Below are positions 36,542 to 44,453 of a DNA stretch of 64,000 nucleotides, piece after piece. The DNA comes from Umezawaea tangerina (GTDB lineage Bacteria > Actinomycetota > Actinomycetes > Mycobacteriales > Pseudonocardiaceae). The notes beneath the pieces were generated by a model. It was given only the letters and a program-made list of their open reading frames with translations. It was not told the origin of the DNA and ran no database searches. Location of the stretch: assembly GCF_003002815.1 (NCBI RefSeq), contig NZ_PVTF01000003.1, forward strand, positions 434,001-498,000, in the 5' to 3' direction. Each line of letters begins with the position of its first letter. Within the stretch, counting starts at the first letter, position 1. Both the position numbers and the translations under genes were made by a program.

Positions 36542-37627
36542 ATGTCGACAACCCCCTCCCCGGAGGCCATCCGCAGCGCGCCCAAGGTGCTGCTGCACGA
36601 CCACCTCGACGGTGGCCTCCGCCCCCAGACGGTGATCGAGCTCGCCGAGGCGTCCGGCCACCCCGGACTCCCGACCACGGACGCCGCGCAGCTCGGCGAC
36701 TGGTTCCGCGAGAACGCCGACTCGGGCTCGCTGGTCCGCTACCTCGAGGGCTTCGCGCACACCTGCGGCGTCATGCAGGACGAGGCCGCGCTGGTCCGCG
36801 TCGCCGCGGAGGCCGCCGAGGACCTGGCCGCCGACGGCGTGGTGTACGCCGAGATCCGCTACGCCCCCGAGCTGTTCACCGAGCGCGGGCTCGGGCTGGA
36901 GCAGATCGTCGAGGCGATCCAGGAGGGCTTCCGGCAGGGCGAGCGCAACGCCGCCGCGGCCGGGAAGAAGATCCGGGTCGGCACGCTGCTGTGCGCCATG
37001 CGCCAGAACGACGGCTGGCTGCCCTACGCCGAGCTGGCCGTGAAGTACCGCGACGCGGGTGTGGTCGGCTTCGACATCGCCGGTCCCGAGGCCGGCTTCG
37101 AGCCCACCCGAGGCCTGGAGGCGTTCGAGTACCTGCGCAAGGAGAACGCGCACTTCACCATCCACGCGGGCGAGGCCGCGGGCGTGGAGTCGGTGTGGGA
37201 GGCCGTGCAGCTCTGCGGCGCCGAGCGCCTGGGCCACGGCGTGCGGATCGTCGAGGACATCAAGTTCGACGGCGACGACGCCGAGCTGGGCCGGGTCGCG
37301 AGCTACGTGCGGGACCGGCGCATCGCGCTGGAGGTCGCGCCCACGTCGAACCTGCACACGGGCATCGCGAAGACGATCGCCGAGCACCCGTTCGACAAGC
37401 TGTACAAGGCGGGCCTGCGGGTCACCGTGAACACGGACAACCGGCTGATGAGCCAGTGCACCGCGACCGGCGAGAACGCCGCGCTGGTGGAGGCCTTCGG
37501 CTACGGCTGGGACGACCTGGAGACGTTCGCGGTCAACGCGATGAAGTCCGCCTTCATCCCGTTCGCCGAGCGCAACGCGATCATCAACGACGTCATCGTG
37601 CCCGGCTACGCGGCCCTCAAGGCCTAG
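36542..37627 (+). CDS. add: Adenosine deaminase
   Basis: The enzyme converts adenosine and deoxyadenosine to inosine and deoxyinosine. The 361-residue metal-dependent hydrolase shows HDHLDGGLRP (zinc His pair), FTIHAGEAAG (catalytic Glu region), LGHGVRI and VNTDNRLMS with the zinc-ligand Asp. ATG 36542 is preferred; the transcript may be almost leaderless. Its product feeds the purine nucleoside phosphorylase near 59.7 kb. The matching gene in M. tuberculosis (Rv3313c) also neighbours deoA. Confidence 0.95.
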   Translation: MSTTPSPEAIRSAPKVLLHDHLDGGLRPQTVIELAEASGHPGLPTTDAAQLGDWFRENADSGSLVRYLEGFAHTCGVMQDEAALVRVAAEAAEDLAADGVVYAEIRYAPELFTERGLGLEQIVEAIQEGFRQGERNAAAAGKKIRVGTLLCAMRQNDGWLPYAELAVKYRDAGVVGFDIAGPEAGFEPTRGLEAFEYLRKENAHFTIHAGEAAGVESVWEAVQLCGAERLGHGVRIVEDIKFDGDDAELGRVASYVRDRRIALEVAPTSNLHTGIAKTIAEHPFDKLYKAGLRVTVNTDNRLMSQCTATGENAALVEAFGYGWDDLETFAVNAMKSAFIPFAERNAIINDVIVPGYAALKA

Positions 37628-37628
37628 T

Positions 37629-37686
37629 CCCCGACACGGAGAAGGGCCCCGCCGAACGTTCGGCGGGGCCCTTCTCCGTGTCGGGG
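37629..37686. terminator. 58-bp perfect palindrome, bidirectional terminator
   Basis: Arms of 28-29 bp (CCCCGACACGGAGAAGGGCC and onward) are perfectly complementary and fill the whole gap between the convergent stops of add and the gene at 37687. The length is unusual for a terminator but the position fits. Confidence 0.8.
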
Positions 37687-38898
37687 CTAGTGGATGTTCA
37701 GCCGGTCCTCGAACGCGGCGGACAGCGAGCGCCACGCCGTGACCTCGGCCTCGAACGGCGCACCCGGAGCGAGCCGCGTGGGGTCGGGCTTGAGGACGTA
37801 GGAGACCAGCCAGCCGAGGCTCTCCGACTTGTTCAGCGCGAGCTTCACGCTGTCGTCGTGGGCCCACTCGGCGGCGTCCTCGAACAGCTCCACCGCGAGG
37901 TCGAGCTGGGTCGGGTCGACCGAGTCGGGGCCGTCGGCGATGTCCTCGTCCAGGCCGGTGAGGACGTAGACGTTGTCCGGGTCGACGTCGACCTCCAGGT
38001 CGCCGCCGGTCGCCTTGACGACGATCTCGGCGAACGTCGACACCTCGGCGAGGTCGTTGTCCTCGGCCTCGACGAGGAAGCGGGACAGCGCCCTGGGCGA
38101 GGTGAAGGCGTCGATGCGGCCCTTGCGGCCGAGGAAGACGGGCTGGTCGTCGAGGTAGCAGCGGAGCGTGTAGTACTCGCCCTGGCCGGTGATGACCTTG
38201 ATCGGGTCGATGCCGACCTCGGCCCAGAAGCCGGTGGGCTCGACGTCGTCGTCCTCGTCGGCGTCGTCGTCCTCCGCCTCGGCGGCGGCCTGCGCCTCCT
38301 GGAGGATCGCGAGCTCCTTCTGGGCGCCCGCGAGCACGTTCTCGTCGACGTCCGGCGTCGTCACCACCGAGTCGATGGCGTCCAGGACGTCGTCCCACTT
38401 CTCGGCGATGACCTCGGACAGCTCGGTCCACAGCGCGGTGCCCTCGCGGCCGCTGAACGGCAGCGTGCCCTGCGGCAGCAGCGCGAAGCCCGCCGCGGAG
38501 TCGAGCACCTCGTGCACCTTCTCCAGGTCGCACACGTCGGCGAGCGAGCGCACGATCGCGACGACGTCGGCCAGCTCGCCGATCACCCAGGTGTCGGGGT
38601 CGTCGGCGACCAGCTCGGGGACGCCGACCAGGTCGAACTGGTGGTTCTCGTCGGGGGAGAGGTCGCCGACCGACAGGGCGGGGACCGAGGACCACGCCGG
38701 GTGGTCGGCGAGGTCGTGCTCCTCGACCTTGCGGACGAACGCGGCGAGGTGCGCGGCGTCGGGGAAGGCGTAGAGGTCCTCCTCGTGCCCGAGGAACGCC
38801 TCCCACTCCTCACCCTCTTCACGCCACCGGGGCGCCCACAGCGTGACCAGGTCCCCCTGGGTCAGCCCCAGTTCGATAGGGACGATGTCCTGCGCCAT
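37687..38898 (-). CDS. Conserved acidic actinobacterial protein
   Basis: The 403-residue soluble protein is very acidic, with an Asp/Glu run near residue 205 (AEDDDADEDDDVEP). It has two similar halves: LVTLWAPRWREEGEEWEAFL at the start and a GEYYTLRCYLDDQPVFLGRK segment after the acidic linker, followed in both by a helix. An internal duplication is likely. Homologues in Pseudonocardiales are sometimes labelled primosomal protein without clear basis. It lies 56 bp downstream of the YbaB-like genes and may belong to their operon. Function unknown. Confidence 0.75.
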   Translation of the reverse strand: MAQDIVPIELGLTQGDLVTLWAPRWREEGEEWEAFLGHEEDLYAFPDAAHLAAFVRKVEEHDLADHPAWSSVPALSVGDLSPDENHQFDLVGVPELVADDPDTWVIGELADVVAIVRSLADVCDLEKVHEVLDSAAGFALLPQGTLPFSGREGTALWTELSEVIAEKWDDVLDAIDSVVTTPDVDENVLAGAQKELAILQEAQAAAEAEDDDADEDDDVEPTGFWAEVGIDPIKVITGQGEYYTLRCYLDDQPVFLGRKGRIDAFTSPRALSRFLVEAEDNDLAEVSTFAEIVVKATGGDLEVDVDPDNVYVLTGLDEDIADGPDSVDPTQLDLAVELFEDAAEWAHDDSVKLALNKSESLGWLVSYVLKPDPTRLAPGAPFEAEVTAWRSLSAAFEDRLNIH

Positions 38899-38954
38899 CA
38901 GACCTCCAGGTCACGCGATGCCGTGCGGATGCGCGACAAAGACTACGGGGTGGA

Positions 38955-39587
38955 TCAACGTCCGGACCCGCCGGTGCCGAACGGGTCCGCGAAGTAGGCG
39001 TCCTCATCGTCGTCCACCGGTGGGCGGGGCCCACGGGCGGGCCTCGCGGGTGGTGGCGGCGTTGGTGCGAACGGCCGAACGGCGGGCGGCTCCTGGGCCT
39101 CCGGCTCGGGTGGGGCCTGGATGGTCGCGCCGTAGGACGGCTGGTCGTCGACCTGGAACGCGGGCTGGAACGCCGGTTGCACGCCGACGTGGTGCGGGGC
39201 TCTGGTGTGCTGCGGCGGCGCGGGGGTCTGCGGCTGCGGGGCGTGCGCGGCGGCGTCGGCGGCGGCCCGGAACGGCGGCGGCCCGGCGAAGCCCTCGAAG
39301 GCGATGGCCATGCTGTCTCCCAACGACTTCGCCAGCTCGTTGTACCCGCGCTGCACGGCCGCGTCGGTGGCCAGCCGCGCCGTCTCGACCACGAGGCGGC
39401 CCAGCGCGTCCGGGCCGTGCGAGAGCGCGGCGGGGTGCAGCCGCAGCCCGACCAGCTCACCGGTCGCGGTGGCCGTCACGAGCGCGAGGCCGGTCGGGTG
39501 CTCGACCGTGCCGGTGGAGTGCGCCAGCACCTCCGCCAGCCGTTCGCTCGCCTGCCTGCGCTGCTCGGCCTGGTCCAGCTCGTTCAC
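38955..39587 (-). CDS. YbaB/EbfC-like protein with Pro-rich tail
   Basis: The first 110 residues resemble the YbaB/EbfC fold: a helix [18 protein letters not shown], a strand [20 protein letters not shown], and a second helix with [18 protein letters not shown] Pro/Ala-rich disordered C-terminus follows ([11 protein letters not shown]-type). YbaB-like proteins with this form sit beside WXG100-type genes in actinomycetes and are thought to bind DNA or act as type VII-associated factors. It is followed by a conserved acidic protein gene. Confidence 0.75.
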   Translation of the reverse strand: MNELDQAEQRRQASERLAEVLAHSTGTVEHPTGLALVTATATGELVGLRLHPAALSHGPDALGRLVVETARLATDAAVQRGYNELAKSLGDSMAIAFEGFAGPPPFRAAADAAAHAPQPQTPAPPQHTRAPHHVGVQPAFQPAFQVDDQPSYGATIQAPPEPEAQEPPAVRPFAPTPPPPARPARGPRPPVDDDEDAYFADPFGTGGSGR

Positions 39588-39612
39588 CGGAGACCTCCTC
39601 CCGTCGGTGTGC

Positions 39613-39978
39613 TCATCGCGGGTACCGGTCCGGGCTGAAGCCGAGCTCGGTGAGACCGGCGGCGGTACCGGGGTCGACGACGCGCTGGAGCGACTGGTGC
39701 AGGCGCGCGCCCGCGTCGCGGCTCGCGCGCCCGGCGACGCGGACGATCTCGGCGGCGAGCGCGTCCGGCCCCATCCGCAGGGCGGCCGGGCTGATCCTGA
39801 TCTCGGTCGGCGGGGCGCCGGGCGGCGTGACGACGGTGACGGCGCGGTCCGGGGAGGACGCGTGGCCGAACACGGGACCGCCGCGGGTGAGGTGGTCGGT
39901 GACCCGCCGCTCGGTCTCGGTCACCCGCTGGTTCGCGCGGTCGATCTCCGCGCCCACCTGGTCGTCCGGATCACTCAC
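39613..39978 (-). CDS. YbaB/EbfC-like protein
   Basis: The 121-residue protein has the same fold as its downstream neighbour ([20 protein letters not shown] helix, [20 protein letters not shown] strands, [20 protein letters not shown] helix) without the Pro-rich tail. The two genes are 25 bp apart and probably arose by duplication. It is divergent from the ynfA-type gene with 54 bp between. Confidence 0.75.
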   Translation of the reverse strand: MSDPDDQVGAEIDRANQRVTETERRVTDHLTRGGPVFGHASSPDRAVTVVTPPGAPPTEIRISPAALRMGPDALAAEIVRVAGRASRDAGARLHQSLQRVVDPGTAAGLTELGFSPDRYPR

Positions 39979-40032
39979 GTGCCCACCCCCTTTCGGTCAG
40001 TCTGCCGGAACCGGGACCGTTACGTTGGTCGC

Positions 40033-40362
40033 ATGGTCGTGCTGCGGTCGGTTCTGCTGTTCGGGCTCGCGGCCGTCGCCGAGATCGGCGGCGCCTGGCT
40101 GGTGTGGCAGGGCGTCCGCGAGCACCGCGGCTGGCTGTGGATCGGTGCCGGGGTGGTCGCGCTCGGCCTGTACGGGTTCGTCGCCACCCTCCAGCCGGAC
40201 GCGGACTTCGGCCGGATCCTCGCCGCGTACGGCGGGGTGTTCGTCGCCGGGTCGCTGGCCTGGGGCGCGCTCGTCGACGGGTACCGGCCGGACCGGTGGG
40301 ACGTGACCGGCACCCTCGTCTGCCTCGTCGGCGTCGCGCTGATCATGTACGCCCCGCGCTGA
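40033..40362 (+). CDS. YnfA/UPF0060 family membrane protein
   Basis: The 109-residue protein has four hydrophobic helices with the conserved [16 protein letters not shown] start and [13 protein letters not shown] loop of the UPF0060 (YnfA) family. YnfA proteins resemble small multidrug resistance transporters. It interrupts the type VII-like cassette on the opposite strand. Its stop lies directly beside that of the NlpC/P60 gene. Confidence 0.9.
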   Translation: MVVLRSVLLFGLAAVAEIGGAWLVWQGVREHRGWLWIGAGVVALGLYGFVATLQPDADFGRILAAYGGVFVAGSLAWGALVDGYRPDRWDVTGTLVCLVGVALIMYAPR

Positions 40363-41571
40363 TCAACCGGTCGGCCGGTAGAAGCCCATGAAGGCCATGC
40401 CGCTGTTGGTCGTGCGCAGGTTGCCGACCTGGACCGGGTCGCCCGCCTCGACGATCTGGCCGTTGCCGATGACCATCGCCACGTGCCCGCTCCACACCAC
40501 GAGGTCGCCGGGCAGCAGCTGGTCCGGGGGCACCGAGGCGCCCATCGCCTGCGACGACGCGGGCCGCGGCAGGTCGAACCCCGCGCCCGCGTAGGCCCAC
40601 TGGGTCAGGCCGCTGCAGTCGGTGCCCTGCGGCGGGTTCGCCCCGCCCCACACGTACGGCGTGCCGAGCGCGGACAGCGCGTTGCGGACGGCCTGGGCGG
40701 CCTGCTCGTTCGGCGCCTCGGCGCTGCTGCCGTCGGGCAGGTTCACGCCGACGCCGGAGCCGGGCTGGGGCGGGATGGCGACCGGCAGGTGCGGTCCGAC
40801 GGGTCCTCCGCCGCCACCACCGCCTCCGCCCCCTCCTCCTCCACCGCCGCCGCCTCCACCGGTGCTCCCGCCACCGCCGCCGGTGCTCCCGCCGCCGGAC
40901 CCGTTGCCGGTGGACGGCGGGGCGGCCGGGGCACTGCCCTGGTCGGTGCTCGCGCTGGACGTGGAGGTCGTGCCCTCGCCGCTCTTCTCGATGCCGATCG
41001 GGTCGCCGAGCGCCTTCAGCGCGCCGAGATCGGGATGTTCGAGCCCGTTGAGCTGCGCCACGGCCGCGGTCAGCTGGTCGCGCACCTTCTGCAGCTCGGC
41101 GGCGGACTTGCCCTCGTACTCGTGGGCCTTACCGGAGACCATCGCGGCCACCGCGAGCGAGGCGCCCGCCCCGCCGAACACCCCGGCGCCGACGGCCGCG
41201 GCCAACCGGGGCGTGGCCCAGCCGATGAACTCGTCGATGAGGCCCTGGATCGCCGTGCGGCCGGTCGTCACGGCCGTGACGGCGCTGGTGGTCGCGGTCT
41301 GCGCGGTCGTGCAGTTGCGCGCCATCAGCTGCATGCCGCCCGACAGCGCGGCGACCCGCGACTGGAACGTGGTGGCCTTGTCGCCGTACCAGGTGCCGAG
41401 CACCGCGTTGGCGGCACCGGTGTGCCTGCCGTCGATGTCGGCCAGCGCCGTGCCCGCCTTGGTGAACGCGTCACCCGCCCGCGTCGCGCCACCGGTGTCG
41501 CCTTCGAGCTTGGCGAGGTGGTCCCGCATCGGCTGGACCAGTGAGGAGATGAAACCCGCGACGTCGACCAC
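40363..41571 (-). CDS. NlpC/P60 endopeptidase with N-terminal ESX-type helical domain
   Basis: This 402-residue protein is a likely secreted peptidoglycan endopeptidase. The N-terminal 170 residues are helical and resemble WXG100/ESX-type substrate domains (VLGTWYGDKATTFQSRVAAL contains a W-x-G-like turn). A long poly-Gly/Ser linker follows, and the C-terminal domain carries GTDCSGLTQWAYAGAG with the catalytic Cys and WSGHVAMVIG with the His. No Sec signal is present, so export by a type VII system is likely. GTG 41571 is the start. It lies 17 bp after the small WXG-like gene. Confidence 0.82.
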   Translation of the reverse strand: MVDVAGFISSLVQPMRDHLAKLEGDTGGATRAGDAFTKAGTALADIDGRHTGAANAVLGTWYGDKATTFQSRVAALSGGMQLMARNCTTAQTATTSAVTAVTTGRTAIQGLIDEFIGWATPRLAAAVGAGVFGGAGASLAVAAMVSGKAHEYEGKSAAELQKVRDQLTAAVAQLNGLEHPDLGALKALGDPIGIEKSGEGTTSTSSASTDQGSAPAAPPSTGNGSGGGSTGGGGGSTGGGGGGGGGGGGGGGGGGGPVGPHLPVAIPPQPGSGVGVNLPDGSSAEAPNEQAAQAVRNALSALGTPYVWGGANPPQGTDCSGLTQWAYAGAGFDLPRPASSQAMGASVPPDQLLPGDLVVWSGHVAMVIGNGQIVEAGDPVQVGNLRTTNSGMAFMGFYRPTG

Positions 41572-41588
41572 GAAACCGTTCCCCCGAC

Positions 41589-41915
41589 TCAGACCTGGTA
41601 GCTGCGCTTGATGTCGTCCTTGGCCTGCGACTGCTGCTCGGTGTACGCCCCACCGGCGTCCGAGACGGCCTTCGCGAACCCGGACAGCCCGGCCGCCGCG
41701 GCCGCGACGCCGTCGAGCTGGGCCTTCGCGGCCTGCTGGAACGCGGCCGTCAGCCCGACCTCCGCGCCGAGCTTCCCGAAGGCGTCCGCGGGCAGCGAGT
41801 CGACGCCCGCGAGCGTGGACGTGCCCACCTCGCCGACCTCGGCCGCCAGCCCCGTGGCCGTGCTGCCGAACGACGCCAGCGCGTCCGTGTCGACGCCGAA
41901 GCTCTGCTCCACCAC
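41589..41915 (-). CDS. Small WXG100/EspC-like type VII secretion-associated protein
   Basis: The 108-residue Ala-rich helical protein (VDTDALASFGSTATGLAAEV, then GFAKAVSDAGGAYTEQQSQA) matches the helix-turn-helix hairpin plan of ESX/EspC-type substrates, although a strict W-x-G is not present. It probably forms a four-helix bundle with the N-terminal domain of the NlpC/P60 protein encoded 17 bp downstream. GTG 41915 is used. No EccC or other secretion gene lies in the window. Confidence 0.7.
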   Translation of the reverse strand: MVEQSFGVDTDALASFGSTATGLAAEVGEVGTSTLAGVDSLPADAFGKLGAEVGLTAAFQQAAKAQLDGVAAAAAGLSGFAKAVSDAGGAYTEQQSQAKDDIKRSYQV

Positions 41916-42110
41916 CGCGGTACCCCCTCTTGTTCCCACTTGTTGGACTGCCGCGCCCCCGTGGGCGTTCCCCCGACCCGTCAGGGAAATCGTGCACCAT
42001 CCGCCGCCGCCCGGTGTGGGCTTTGGACCAGCATGTTCGTCCCGATCGTGCCCCGATGGGCGGTACCATGCCCGGCGGCGCCACTCGATCATGGACGAGT
42101 GGGTGTTCTC

Positions 42111-42665
42111 GTGCACTGGAAACGAATAGTGGACTGGCTCGGAGAGCACGCCCCGGTGACCGGATCCGAGTTGCGCACTGCCGAGGACCCGGCCGCGGTG
42201 CTGGCGCTTTCGAAGGAAACCGGACTCGTGCCCCCGGAGGAGCTCCGGACGTGGTGGTCGGTGTGCGGCGGGACGGCCAACCTGGCGTTCGCCGAGGTGC
42301 TGCCCCCGTTCTACACGCCGATCGGGCCGAGCGACTCGCTGCGCTCCTGGCGGCTCAAACGCGGCTTCTGGCCGCCCGAACTCGACTCCGAGGCGGGCAC
42401 GCCGACCACCGGGTTTCACCCGATGTGGTTGCCGATCGCGTTCGACGGCTGCGGCGACGCCCTGGCCGTCGACCTCCGTCCCGGAGTGCTGTCGGGGTGC
42501 GTCGTCGAGTGGGACCGCGAGTGCCACGAGATGGTGAAACCGGAGTGGACGTCGGTCACCGAGATGCTCGACCAGGTCGCCACGGCGTTGGAGCAGCGCA
42601 GCAGGCTGGGCCACTGCGAACCCCTGGTCACGCACGACGGGAGGCTGGACTGGCGCACCGGCTGA
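42111..42665 (+). CDS. SMI1/KNR4 (SUKH) family protein
   Basis: The 184-residue protein begins IVDWLGEHAPVTGSELRTAE and continues with a middle ELRTWWSVCGGT and FHPMWLPIAFDGCGDALAVD, the core pattern of SUKH proteins. Members are often immunity proteins against polymorphic toxins. It is divergent from the WXG-like/NlpC operon, which fits an immunity or regulatory role for that cassette, but this is inference. GTG 42111 is chosen; GTG 42099 would add four residues. Confidence 0.8.
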   Translation: MHWKRIVDWLGEHAPVTGSELRTAEDPAAVLALSKETGLVPPEELRTWWSVCGGTANLAFAEVLPPFYTPIGPSDSLRSWRLKRGFWPPELDSEAGTPTTGFHPMWLPIAFDGCGDALAVDLRPGVLSGCVVEWDRECHEMVKPEWTSVTEMLDQVATALEQRSRLGHCEPLVTHDGRLDWRTG

Positions 42666-42729
42666 CCCCTTGTTCCGGTATGATGGGGTTAGCTGAAACC
42701 GCAGGTCAGCGCGCATCCGGGGAGGTGGC

Positions 42730-43320
42730 ATGGCGGACGTCCACGACGTGGCCGCCGCACTGCTGGCCGCCACCGGCCCCTCTTCGCCGATGAAGCTGCA
42801 GAAGCTCCTCTACTACAGCCAGGCCTGGCACCTCGCCGGTCACGGCACGGCGCTGTTCGACGCGCCCATCGAGGCGTGGCGGCACGGCCCCGTGGTGCCC
42901 GAGGTCTACCGGCGGCACGCGGGCCGCAACCAGGTGCACTCCTGGCAGGAGGGCGACCCGGACGGGCTGGCGGCCACCGAACGCGCGGTGGTGCGCTCGG
43001 TCGTCGAGCGGTACGGCGGTTTCAGCAGGCACGAGCTCAGCGAGATGGCCCACCACGAGCACCCCTGGCGCTCGGCCCGCGGCGACCTCCCCGACACCGC
43101 CCCCGGCAACACCCCCATCCCGCACGAGGTCATGCGCCGCTACTTCCGCGGCCTCACCAGCGACCCGGAGACCGCGGTCGCGGAGGCACGGGCGTCGGTG
43201 GGCATCGAAGGCCTCCAGGTCTCCGAAGCCGCCGTCTCGGCCGCGCACGCGGTCGCGCGCGGTGAGGTCGGAGCGGACGAGGCCGTGGCGCGGCGGATCG
43301 AGGCACTGCTCCGATCGTGA
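42730..43320 (+). CDS. Panacea-domain antitoxin
   Basis: The 196-residue protein carries the Panacea (DUF4065, SocA-like) domain: PMKLQKLLYYSQAWHLAGHG, then IEAWRHGPVVPEVYRR and FSRHELSEMAHHEHPW. Panacea proteins are hyperpromiscuous antitoxins paired with many toxin folds, including Fic. It is the first gene of the pair, with a ribosome site GGGGAGGTGG and a TATGAT -10-like box about 50 bp upstream. Its stop overlaps the start of the Fic gene (GTGA). Confidence 0.88.
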   Translation: MADVHDVAAALLAATGPSSPMKLQKLLYYSQAWHLAGHGTALFDAPIEAWRHGPVVPEVYRRHAGRNQVHSWQEGDPDGLAATERAVVRSVVERYGGFSRHELSEMAHHEHPWRSARGDLPDTAPGNTPIPHEVMRRYFRGLTSDPETAVAEARASVGIEGLQVSEAAVSAAHAVARGEVGADEAVARRIEALLRS

Positions 43321-43898
43321 CCGCCGAGGATCCCTACGTCGATCCCGGCTCGAACGTGCTGACCAACAAGCTCGGTGTGACCGACGCGGCGGTGTTGCGG
43401 CAGATCGAGTCCGAAGTGACGTTCCTGCGCGACGCGCAACTCAAGACCACCACCCTGCCCGGCCGCTACGACCTGGGTCATCTGCGCGCCTTCCACCGCC
43501 ACCTCTTCGCCGACATCTACCCCTGGGCGGGCGAGCTCCGCCGCGCCGACCTGACCAGAACCGCCACCTTCGCCCACTGGGCCCACATCGAGTCCTACGG
43601 CACGCAGGTGTTCGCACAACTCCACGAGGAAAAACTCCTGTCCACTCTGGACGCGGACCAGTTCCTCGACCGCTTCACCCACTTCTACGCCGAGATCAAC
43701 GCCCTCCACCCCTTCCGCGAAGGCAACGGCCGCACCCAACGCGCCTTCTTCAGACAACTGGCCCTGGCCGCCGCCCACCGCCTCGACTTCACCCGCCTGG
43801 ACCCCACGGAGTACAACGAGGCCTGCCGAATCAGCATGAGCGGCAGCGCAACACCACTACGCACCCTCTTCGCCACAGCACTGGTGCTAGAGGAATAG
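43317..43898 (+). CDS. Fic family toxin (probable AMP-transferase)
   Basis: The 193-residue Fic/DOC protein has the intact active motif HPFREGNGR at 131-139, with catalytic His131, and the upstream flap region around TATFAHWAHIES. Fic toxins transfer AMP or related groups to targets such as gyrase, topoisomerase IV or EF-Tu; the target here is unknown. No inhibitory helix (S/T-x-x-x-E-G/N) is obvious inside the protein, so neutralisation by the coupled Panacea gene is expected. The 3' 150 bp turn C- and A-rich where repeat region D begins. Confidence 0.9.
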   Translation: MTAEDPYVDPGSNVLTNKLGVTDAAVLRQIESEVTFLRDAQLKTTTLPGRYDLGHLRAFHRHLFADIYPWAGELRRADLTRTATFAHWAHIESYGTQVFAQLHEEKLLSTLDADQFLDRFTHFYAEINALHPFREGNGRTQRAFFRQLALAAAHRLDFTRLDPTEYNEACRISMSGSATPLRTLFATALVLEE

Positions 43899-43920
43899 AG
43901 CCGGCCGAGCAGCCGGAAAC

Positions 43921-43986
43921 AGGGGTCCCCGATCGTGAAAGACCCCCCGATGCACACGCTACGGCCGGGGTACGACATTTTCGGAA
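43921..43986 (+). repeat. Region D, left 66-bp direct repeat
   Basis: It starts AGGGGTCCCCGATCGTGAAA and ends GGGGTACGACATTTTCGGAA. An imperfect copy of the same length lies at 44313-44378, 392 bp away, flanking a long inverted repeat. Confidence 0.8.
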
Positions 43987-44127
43987 CAACAACACCAGCC
44001 AGAGCCGACCCGCCGATCGCGCACAGGACCAAGCCAACCCGACCCGAGCCAACCCGACCCGCCGATTGAGCACGGACCCGAGCAGCAACTCAGCCACCAA
44101 GCACGAACCCGGGCGCGCTCGTCCGCC

Positions 44128-44248
44128 GTGCGGCCGACTTGACTTGGGGTTTTTGGGCTTAAACTTGCGGCGGCGGGCAGGCTCTACCACCTGCCCTTTT
44201 TCGCCCGACGAAGCCCAAAAAAGGGGCCCCAAGTCAAGTCGGCCGCAC
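44128..44248. repeat. Region D long inverted repeat
   Basis: The arms are GTGCGGCCGACTTGACTTGG and its exact complement, plus an inner GGGCTT/AAGCCC pair. They enclose about 50 bp that contain their own small hairpin (GGCAGG...CCTGCC). The structure is centred between two 66-bp direct repeats. Confidence 0.85.
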
Positions 44249-44312
44249 CCGGAGACGGCTGCAGCGATACCCGGTTTCGAGCGATCAGCCACCCAAACCC
44301 GACGCCGAACCC

Positions 44313-44378
44313 AGGGTCCCCCGCCCGTGAGAACCCCCCGACGCACACACTACGACCGGGGTACGACAATTTCCGGAT
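44313..44378 (+). repeat. Region D, right 66-bp direct repeat
   Basis: It starts AGGGTCCCCCGCCCGTGAGA and contains CCGGGGTACGACAATTTCCG. It matches the left copy with scattered substitutions and two 1-bp shifts. The surrounding 43.7-44.6 kb is A+C-rich on the + strand. Confidence 0.8.
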
Positions 44379-44453
44379 TCCACCGCACCACCTACAGCCG
44401 CACCACTCACGGCCACAGCGATACCCCGCTTAGAACCCGGCATCCCCCGCCAA

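Noticed and set aside
42089-42280. Short minus-strand frame within the SUKH gene
   Set aside because: Antisense to a better-supported gene and without a recognisable domain.
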